Source: Aquincola sp. (lineage in GTDB: Bacteria > Pseudomonadota > Gammaproteobacteria > Burkholderiales > Burkholderiaceae_C). From it: 14,026 nucleotides of DNA. This document shows positions 7,494-14,026 of the stretch, piece after piece. How positions within the stretch are numbered: position 1 is the stretch's first letter; every line of letters begins with the position of its first letter. The stretch covers positions 1 through 14,026 of the forward strand of contig JAOUIM010000044.1 of assembly GCA_029884035.1 (NCBI GenBank), in the 5' to 3' direction. A program made the translations under genes and the position numbers. A model generated the notes under the pieces. The model saw only the letters and a program-made list of their open reading frames with translations, did no database searches and was not told where the DNA came from.

Positions 7494-7850
7494 TCAGGTC
7501 AAGTCACCGAGCTGCGTATCGTTGATCACGTCGACCATGCCGCTGTCTTCGAACAGGCGTAGCGGATTGCGCCCGCTGCGTTCACGGTAGGACTTGCGCG
7601 CGAAAAGCTTGGCTTGGGCCTGATCGGGCAGGTCGGTGATGTTGATGACGTTGCGTTCGATCAGGGTGTCGATCACGTCCTCGATCACGCGAACGAAATC
7701 CGCGTCCAGGCGACCGAAATCGCTGCTGGCGCCGCCCATGAAGGCCTGCACTTCAGGGTGGTCAGCAGGCAAGGACTCGGCGCCCGCATGTGGCGCGTCG
7801 CGGTGCAGCGATTCGACCGCCCCCAAGGCGTTGCGCAGTACGTAGGGCAT
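7494..7850 (-). CDS. Conserved uncharacterised 118-residue protein
   Basis: The product (MPYVLRNALGAVESL to QLGDLT) is acidic, with no signal peptide, membrane segment or cysteine. The central part, about 46-92, reads as a probable helical domain, including the segments LDADFVRVIEDVID, NVINITDLPDQAQ and KLFARKSYRER. I recall very similar short proteins in Burkholderiales annotated as 'tryptophan synthase subunit beta like'. That label has no support here: the product is far too short for TrpB (about 400 residues) and lacks its PLP site. It lies downstream of the cytochrome c gene on the same strand (99-base gap with two small hairpins) and converges with the hemerythrin gene, whose stop is 66 bases away. 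Function unknown. The open frame and family resemblance make it likely to be a real gene. Confidence 0.75.
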   Translation of the reverse strand: MPYVLRNALGAVESLHRDAPHAGAESLPADHPEVQAFMGGASSDFGRLDADFVRVIEDVIDTLIERNVINITDLPDQAQAKLFARKSYRERSGRNPLRLFEDSGMVDVINDTQLGDLT

Positions 7851-7863
7851 GGTAGGCGTGTTA

Positions 7864-7926
7864 TCGGCCCTGCGGCCGAAAACTTCAACCCCGTCGGCGG
7901 ACTCGGTGGCCGGCCCGGAGCCGGCC
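7864..7926 (-). repeat. Two short hairpins between the cytochrome c gene and the 118-residue gene
   Basis: The 99-base gap contains two perfect inverted repeats. GGCCGGC (7908-7914) pairs with GCCGGCC (7920-7926) around a 5-base loop. TCGGCC (7864-7869) pairs with GGCCGA (7874-7879) around a 4-base loop. Reading along the minus strand, neither is followed by a T-run, so efficient intrinsic termination is unlikely. They could slow polymerase, mark an RNA processing site that sets different levels of the two proteins, or merely reflect high GC. The second lies 13 bases before the downstream start codon and could affect translation. Confidence 0.4.
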
Positions 7927-7949
7927 CAAGTGCGGCGGTGGGGCAGCGA

Positions 7950-8588
7950 TCAACGCAGCCCGGCGATGTAGTCGGACACGGCCTTGATCTCGCGGTCGGT
8001 CAGCTTGGCGGCAATGGCGCTCATTTGAGCGCTGTTGGCGCGCGCGCCGCCGCGGAACGCCACCATCTGCGCCTCGAGGTAGTCGCCATGCTGGCCCGCC
8101 AGACGGGGGTACTGGGCCGGAATGCCGGCGCCGTTCGGGCTGTGGCAGCCTGCACAGGCCGGGACCATCCTGTCGTTGATGCCACCGCGATAGATACGCT
8201 CGCCCAGGGAAACCAGGTCCTTGTCCTTCGCGAAGCCGGGCTTCGCAGTCTTGCCGGCGTAAAACGCAGCCACGTTGCGCATGTCGTCGTCGGACAGGGT
8301 GCTGGCGAAACCCTTCATCACCGGGTTGTTGCGCTTGCCGGCCTTGAACTCCTGCAATTGCTTGACCAGGTACTCGGGGTGCTGGCCCGCCAGGATCGGG
8401 TTGGCCGGGACGCCACGGGAGCCATCGGCAGTGTGACAGGCGCCGCAGATCTGGGCCGAGATGGCTTGGCCCTTCGCAGGGTCGGCTTTGGCGGCGGGCG
8501 CCGCCGTGTTGGCTTGTGCGGGGAGGACCAGCAGGGCAGCCAGGGGCAGCGCGCCGAGCAGCAGGAGTCGTGCCTTCATGGGTCGCAT
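7950..8588 (-). CDS. Periplasmic diheme cytochrome c, c4 type
   Basis: Cytochromes c4 carry electrons in the periplasm between the bc1 complex or dehydrogenases and terminal oxidases such as the cbb3 type. The 212-residue precursor has a signal peptide cleaved after PAQA (residue 26). Two similar domains follow, each with a heme-attachment motif: CGACH (48-52) and CAGCH (145-149). Likely axial methionines are M91 (NPVMKG) and M189 (NSAQMS). The repeated phrase LAGQH (66-70 and 163-167) shows the internal duplication typical of the family. Size and layout match c4. The start at 8588 has AGAAG just before it; a second ATG at 8579 is possible and changes little. The open frame continues upstream into engB, but that extension is a shadow. 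Divergent placement to engB recalls other proteobacteria. Confidence 0.93.
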   Translation of the reverse strand: MRPMKARLLLLGALPLAALLVLPAQANTAAPAAKADPAKGQAISAQICGACHTADGSRGVPANPILAGQHPEYLVKQLQEFKAGKRNNPVMKGFASTLSDDDMRNVAAFYAGKTAKPGFAKDKDLVSLGERIYRGGINDRMVPACAGCHSPNGAGIPAQYPRLAGQHGDYLEAQMVAFRGGARANSAQMSAIAAKLTDREIKAVSDYIAGLR

Positions 8589-8650
8589 GCGTCTTCTAGG
8601 TGTGTGGATGTGGGCGCGGTGCCGGGACGCACAGGGCGCAAAACCCGCAA

Positions 8651-8660
8651 ATTTTACAAT
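8651..8660. promoter_or_regulatory. AT-rich island, probable shared -10 region for engB (+) and cytochrome c (-)
   Basis: The 77-base divergent gap is GC-rich except for ATTTTACAAT. On the plus strand it gives TACAAT (8655-8660), a 5/6 match to the -10 consensus. On the minus strand it gives TAAAAT (8651-8656) preceded directly by TG, also a good -10. Neither side has a recognisable -35. Transcription from the plus-strand box would begin within a few bases of the engB ATG at 8666, whereas the minus-strand box would leave a leader of about 55 bases before the cytochrome start. Promoter assignment is inference from sequence match and position. Confidence 0.5.
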
Positions 8661-8665
8661 GACCC

Positions 8666-9334
8666 ATGAATGCTTCCCACACCCAGGCGCCGGAGGTCCG
8701 CGCGGCGTTGGCGTGGGCTCATGGCGCACGCTTCGTCACCACGGCGAGCCGGCTCGATCAGCTCCCGGTGCATGAACGCCCCGAGATCGCCTTCGTCGGC
8801 CGCAGCAACGCGGGCAAATCGACGGCGATCAACACCCTGGCGCAGCGCAAGCGCCTCGCGTTTGCGTCGAAGACGCCGGGGCGCACGCAGCACATCAACA
8901 TTTTCGCGCTGGGACCTGCCGACGCGCCAGATGCCATGTTCGCCGACCTGCCAGGCTACGGCTACGCGGCGGTCGAGCGCGAGGCAAAGCAGCGATGGCA
9001 GCAGGTGATGGCCGATTACCTGGCGCAGCGCCGCGAGCTCGCGGGCGTGGTGCTGCTGGCCGATGCGCGATGGGGCCTGACCGAGCTCGACCTGCGGCTG
9101 CTGGACTGGATCGCCCCACGCGTGCGCAGCGGCGCGGTCAGGCTGCTGGTGCTGCTGACCAAGGCGGACAAGCTCTCCAGGAAAGAGCTGCATGCCGCGC
9201 TGGAAACGGCGACGCTGGCGCTGGCGCCATATGCGAGCGACGAGGCCGACGTCGGCGTCGCGCCGTTCTCGGCGCTCAAGAGGACGGGGATCGATGACGT
9301 TGCGCTGACCCTGCACGCCTGGGCGCGGGCATGA
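8666..9334 (+). CDS. engB: Ribosome biogenesis GTPase EngB (YihA/YsxC)
   Basis: EngB is a small TRAFAC-class GTPase needed for assembly of the 50S ribosomal subunit and essential in many bacteria. The 222-residue product has all five GTP-binding motifs: G1 GRSNAGKST (45-53), G2 around TPGRT (70-74), G3 DLPGYG (94-99), G4 TKAD (165-168) and G5 SALK (202-205). The sequences RSNAGKST and DLPGYGYA are diagnostic for the family. Length is normal. An ATG at 8659 is in another frame, so 8666 is the first usable start. A possible -10 box ends only five bases before this ATG, and no ribosome binding site is visible, so the transcript may be leaderless. The gene is divergent from the cytochrome c gene, and its stop codon overlaps the next ATG. 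Confidence 0.96.
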   Translation: MNASHTQAPEVRAALAWAHGARFVTTASRLDQLPVHERPEIAFVGRSNAGKSTAINTLAQRKRLAFASKTPGRTQHINIFALGPADAPDAMFADLPGYGYAAVEREAKQRWQQVMADYLAQRRELAGVVLLADARWGLTELDLRLLDWIAPRVRSGAVRLLVLLTKADKLSRKELHAALETATLALAPYASDEADVGVAPFSALKRTGIDDVALTLHAWARA

Positions 9335-10215
9335 ACATCGAGCAGGTCGATCGCGTGCTGCCCCACGGCATCGTGCTTTCCTGCCGCGAGGGTGGCACTG
9401 CCGGTGCCTCGCGCGTGATGTTTCTGCACGGCTTTCCGGAGGCGGCGTTCATATGGGACGAAGTCCAGCGGCGCATTGCACCGGTCGCACGCTGCGTGGC
9501 CCCCAACCTGCGAGGCTACGAGCGCTCGAGCGCGCCCGCCGGCATCGAGCCCTACCGCGCCAAGCACCTCGTGACCGATGTCGCCGCGCTGATTTCAGCC
9601 GTCGGCGCACCGCTGGATCTGCTCGTCGCACACGATTGGGGGGGCGCTGTGGCATGGAGCCTCGCGGCGCACCGGCCCGAGCTGCTGAAGCGCCTGCTGA
9701 TCGTCAACTCGCCACACCCGGCCACTTTCTTGCGCGAGTTGCGCGACAACCCCGCGCAGCAGGCAGCCAGCGCGTACATGAACTTCCTGTGCCGCCCCGA
9801 CGCCGCCGAGCTGCTCGCCGCCAATGACCACGCTCGCCTGTGGCCGTTCTTCACCCGGATGGGGGGCGACGCGTGGCTGAGCGCGGGCCTGCGCGATCGT
9901 TACCGCGACGTGTGGAGGCACGGCCTCGAAGGCGCACTGAACTACTACCGCGCGTCGCCGCTGCGACCGCCGGTGACGCCGAGCGACGCCATCCACTCGA
10001 TCGAGTTCCCACGCGAGATGGTCACGGTGCGGCTGCCCACCACGGTGCTGTGGGGCGATGCCGATATCGCTCTACCGCCGGCGCTGCTCGACGGCCTCGA
10101 GGCGTTCGTGCCGACCCTGGAGGTGCAGCGCGTGGCGGGCGCGACGCACTGGCTCATTCACGAGCAGCCCGACCTGGTGGCGTCCACGGTGCTGCGACTG
10201 CTTGGGCGCCACTGA
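9331..10215 (+). CDS. Alpha/beta hydrolase, epoxide hydrolase-like
   Basis: The 294-residue product has the alpha/beta hydrolase fold with epoxide hydrolase signatures. HGFPE (33-37) forms the oxyanion side. RGYERS (61-66) resembles the RGYGxS element. The nucleophile elbow AHDWGG (100-105) places aspartate D102 as the attacking residue, which separates it from serine esterases. The likely acid is D245 (WGDAD) and the base H273 (GATHW). Y205 and Y206 (LNYYRASP) sit where lid tyrosines activate the epoxide. Haloacetate or haloalkane dehalogenases share the HDWG nucleophile, so the substrate is not certain, but HGFPE with a lid tyrosine favours epoxide hydrolysis. No signal peptide is present. 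The start overlaps the engB stop (ATGA), implying translational coupling. At its other end it converges with the patatin-like gene, leaving one base between the stop codons. Confidence 0.9.
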   Translation: MNIEQVDRVLPHGIVLSCREGGTAGASRVMFLHGFPEAAFIWDEVQRRIAPVARCVAPNLRGYERSSAPAGIEPYRAKHLVTDVAALISAVGAPLDLLVAHDWGGAVAWSLAAHRPELLKRLLIVNSPHPATFLRELRDNPAQQAASAYMNFLCRPDAAELLAANDHARLWPFFTRMGGDAWLSAGLRDRYRDVWRHGLEGALNYYRASPLRPPVTPSDAIHSIEFPREMVTVRLPTTVLWGDADIALPPALLDGLEAFVPTLEVQRVAGATHWLIHEQPDLVASTVLRLLGRH

Positions 10216-10216
10216 C

Positions 10217-12415
10217 TCAGGGTCGTCCGAGGAACAGCACGACGCCGGTCTGACCGCGCGGCGCATGTGTGAGCGCCAGGTACAGCGGCCCGAAACCGGT
10301 GTCGGCGCCGAAGAACAGGCTCATTCCGGTGCGCAGCGAGCCGTCGCGCAGTTCCTGTTGTGAGATCCACGCGTTCCCGGCCTCGGCTGTCGCGCCGACG
10401 AAGAAGGCACGGCCGACTGCGGGCGTGTACGGCAACCTCATGTACCAGCTCGCACGCCCGAGCAGGACGTAGTTGCCGATCAGTTGTCCGTCCCGGTAAC
10501 CGGAGAGCTGGTGGAAACCGCCCAGCTCGAAGCGGCCGATGCCACTTGATTGCTGCGAACTCGCGCCGCGCGCCAGGCCGTAGAGGCCGAAGGTGTGGCT
10601 ACCGACGGTAGTCACGGCCATTGCCGAGGCGTCCAGGCGCTGGAAGCGTCCGTTGCCACGGCCTTCGCCGATGGCGACTTCACCGATGGCGCGGTAGCCG
10701 CGCGTCGGGAAGTTCGCGAAGTCGAGCTGGTCGATCACAGCCGCCACCCGCAGGCCGACTTCTGCTTCATTCACCGTCGATGCGCTCGTCGTCAGACCAG
10801 CGGCAATCAGGGTGGGCCGCGCGCGCACCTGCTGCGCACTCAGGCCGATTCGCAGTTCGCCGAAGCGGCCCCAGGGCTGACCCAGATCGACACCCGCACG
10901 TGCCGTCGAGCGCACGTAGCGCGCGAGCTCATTGCCGTCGGCGCCGTACAAAGTGCCACGCATTCGGTCGGCGCCGGCATAGCCTGCAACGAACCAGTCG
11001 TTCGACAGGCCGATGGTCCAGTTCAGCGGGTGGTACAGCTCGGTGAAAACGAGTGGCACGGCGCCGATCTGCAACCGATTGCGCCACTCGGTGCCGGCGG
11101 GCGTGAGCCAGTGCCGGTTGTGGCTGAGTTTGAGGGTGAAGGAGCCGCGCCCGTCGAAGTCGGTCGACAGGTCCAGGCCAATGCGAAGGTAGTTAGGGCC
11201 CCAGGGCTTGTCTTCGAGGTCGAAGACCAGGCCGTCGCTGCCCTCGTGCGAGACGAGCTGGTAGTCGGCACGCAGGTAGTCGCCACTGGCGGCGAGCGTG
11301 CGGGCATCGCGTTCGGCACGATCGACATCGAACCGCTTGCCGGGCTGCGACTCGAGCTGGGCGGCAAACCGTGCAGGGTTGGTCAGCGTGGTGCCTTCAA
11401 AGGCGACATAGCCGATCGTCGCCTCGGGCAGACGCCGCTTGGGATGTTCGGTGCGCCACTGTGCATAGCGCTCCTCGGACACCGAGTACGACTGCAGCTG
11501 GTCGATCAATGCGCGCGCCCCCTGCTCGCCGATGTCGATCGCTTGCCGGCCCCTCTCGAAGTCGGACGAGCTGAACGAGCCGAGCGGTGGCGTGATCAAC
11601 AGGTCACGTTCACCGAGCTGTGCCAGGCTGCGCTGCACGTTCTGCTCGGTCAAGATGTTGATCATCTGCGCCGTGATGCCGACCGCTGACCGCAGCGCTT
11701 CGCGCCCCGCCAGCGGCGTTCCGATGTTGACGACGATGAGGACATCGACACCCATTGCGCGTGCGACGTCGACCGGCACGTTGTTCACCAGGCCACCGTC
11801 GCCGAGGATGTGCCCATCCATCTCGGTAGGCGGGAACACGCCGGGCACGCTCATCGACGAGCGCAGTGCTAGCGCAAGGTCCCCACGCTCGAGCACGACC
11901 GCAGCGCCGGTCTCGAGGTCCGTGGCCACGGCCCTGAACGGGATCGGGAGTTGGTCGAACTCGCGGACCCCGCGCACCGGCAGCGTATAGCGGCGAAGCA
12001 GGGTTTCCAGACCGCGGCTCGAGGCGGCGGCGACCGGGGTGCGAAGTTCGCCTTCGTGCACGCCCAGTTCGATCACCGGGGAGATTTCGAAGTCCTCCTC
12101 CTTGCGCCGTTGCGAAAGGTGCTGGCGATCGACCCGGCGCGCGAACACCGTTTCCCACTCGATCGCCCGGAAGGCTTTATCCAATTCATCGGCACTCATG
12201 CCGCTCGCGTACAGGCCGCCGACGATCGCCCCCATCGACGTGCCTGCGATCGCATCGATCGGGATGCGCTGTTGCTCGAGCACCTTGAGTACGCCGACGT
12301 GCGACAGGCCGCGTGCGCCGCCGCCGGACAGCACAAGCCCGACGCGCTGTCGCTGTTCCTGCGCGTGGGCAATCGCACTGTGGAGCAGGAGGAGAACGAT
12401 CAGCAGCCAGCGCAT
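10217..12415 (-). CDS. Patatin-like phospholipase with POTRA and outer membrane barrel (PlpD-like, type Vd autotransporter)
   Basis: The 732-residue product matches the layout and size of Pseudomonas PlpD (728 residues), a lipase attached to a single-chain outer membrane barrel. A signal peptide (to about residue 19, AIAHAQ) leads into a patatin domain with oxyanion GGGARG (31-36), nucleophile motif GTSMG (S60) and catalytic D206 in GDGG (205-208). These form the Ser-Asp dyad of patatin lipases. A POTRA-like segment spans about 331-403. The remainder, to the C-terminus, is a BamA/Omp85-type barrel rich in alternating strands and turns, ending VVLFLGRP. The start at 12415 is chosen because it opens directly onto the signal peptide. 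An in-frame ATG at 12481 would place its first codons inside the groEL terminator. Whether the lipase domain is surface-displayed, released or periplasmic is not decided by sequence. Confidence 0.92.
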   Translation of the reverse strand: MRWLLIVLLLLHSAIAHAQEQRQRVGLVLSGGGARGLSHVGVLKVLEQQRIPIDAIAGTSMGAIVGGLYASGMSADELDKAFRAIEWETVFARRVDRQHLSQRRKEEDFEISPVIELGVHEGELRTPVAAASSRGLETLLRRYTLPVRGVREFDQLPIPFRAVATDLETGAAVVLERGDLALALRSSMSVPGVFPPTEMDGHILGDGGLVNNVPVDVARAMGVDVLIVVNIGTPLAGREALRSAVGITAQMINILTEQNVQRSLAQLGERDLLITPPLGSFSSSDFERGRQAIDIGEQGARALIDQLQSYSVSEERYAQWRTEHPKRRLPEATIGYVAFEGTTLTNPARFAAQLESQPGKRFDVDRAERDARTLAASGDYLRADYQLVSHEGSDGLVFDLEDKPWGPNYLRIGLDLSTDFDGRGSFTLKLSHNRHWLTPAGTEWRNRLQIGAVPLVFTELYHPLNWTIGLSNDWFVAGYAGADRMRGTLYGADGNELARYVRSTARAGVDLGQPWGRFGELRIGLSAQQVRARPTLIAAGLTTSASTVNEAEVGLRVAAVIDQLDFANFPTRGYRAIGEVAIGEGRGNGRFQRLDASAMAVTTVGSHTFGLYGLARGASSQQSSGIGRFELGGFHQLSGYRDGQLIGNYVLLGRASWYMRLPYTPAVGRAFFVGATAEAGNAWISQQELRDGSLRTGMSLFFGADTGFGPLYLALTHAPRGQTGVVLFLGRP

Positions 12416-12434
12416 CTCGCGATTCTGACTTGCA

Positions 12435-12466
12435 AAGAAAAAGGCCAGTGCCGAAAGCCACTGGCC
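12435..12466 (-). terminator. Intrinsic terminator of groEL
   Basis: Read on the minus strand, the stem GGCCAGTG pairs perfectly with CACTGGCC (8 pairs, 12443-12450 with 12459-12466) around an 8-base loop that can itself close as a C-G pair over a tetraloop. It is followed at once by TTTTTCTTTG. This is a textbook rho-independent terminator, 60 bases after the groEL stop. It also separates groEL from the patatin-like gene, whose start lies only about 20 bases further on, so that gene depends on read-through or on a promoter embedded here. Confidence 0.9.
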
Positions 12467-12478
12467 CTTGTCGCTCGA

Positions 12479-12523
12479 CATGCGCGCCCTAGGCGGCGGC
12501 CAAAGCCACCGTTCGGGCGCATG
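12479..12523 (-). other. Stem-loop in the groEL 3' untranslated region
   Basis: Directly after the groEL stop, CATGCGCCC (minus strand, 12523-12515) can pair with GGGCGCGCATG (12489-12479) with a two-base bulge. Inside, GGTGGC and GCCGCC can form a six-pair stem including one G-U pair over a short loop. No T-run follows. It lies between the stop codon and the intrinsic terminator and could protect the mRNA 3' end or act as a first half-terminator. Seen by eye only; no folding energy was computed. Confidence 0.4.
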
Positions 12524-12526
12524 AGT

Positions 12527-14026
<1,500 letters not shown>

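Noticed and set aside
7614..8669. Plus-strand frame of 351 codons opposite the 118-residue gene and the cytochrome c gene
   Set aside because: It is antisense to a cytochrome with two intact heme motifs and has no domain of its own.
12416..12481. Upstream in-frame start for the patatin-like gene
   Set aside because: It would translate the groEL terminator and bury the signal peptide; the start at 12415 places the signal peptide at the N-terminus.

Overview
This window looks like ordinary chromosome from a high-GC betaproteobacterium, most likely of the order Burkholderiales. The strongest evidence is the partial GroEL at the right end, whose sequence and glycine-methionine tail match that group. 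A divergently placed diheme cytochrome c and EngB pair, and a vitamin B12-dependent ribonucleotide reductase, fit the same assignment. Coding density is very high, gaps are short (the longest is 140 bases), and base composition is even throughout. I see no tRNA, rRNA, insertion sequence, phage gene or CRISPR array.

Left part (1-7427). The 5' end of a small secreted protein gene leaves the window on the minus strand. Across a 140-base divergent gap lies a TonB-dependent outer membrane receptor. About 100 bases later starts a tightly spaced plus-strand run: an FMN-dependent nitronate monooxygenase-like enzyme, a SirB2-family membrane protein, a 966-residue class II ribonucleotide reductase (NrdJ) and a hemerythrin-domain protein, with gaps of 15, 31 and 14 bases. 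The run looks like one operon. NrdJ makes deoxyribonucleotides using adenosylcobalamin and does not need oxygen. Hemerythrin folds bind O2 or NO, so an oxygen-related theme is plausible but is inference.

Middle part (7494-10215). A conserved but poorly understood 118-residue protein and a diheme cytochrome c (c4 type) lie on the minus strand. A 77-base gap with one AT-rich island separates the cytochrome gene from engB on the plus strand, the ribosome-assembly GTPase. engB overlaps by four bases an alpha/beta hydrolase of the epoxide hydrolase type.

Right part (10217-14026). On the minus strand, a patatin-POTRA-barrel protein resembling the type Vd autotransporter PlpD follows groEL. A clear intrinsic terminator separates the two. 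groEL lacks about its first 49 codons because the window ends there.

Nothing here is a convincing new defence system, mobile element or novel pathway. The points most worth a second look are the nrdJ operon and its possible tie to the TonB receptor, the duplicated C-terminal domains and triple cysteine of NrdJ, the cysteine cluster of the nitronate monooxygenase-like protein, the possibly leaderless engB start, the PlpD-like protein and the uncharacterised 118-residue protein.
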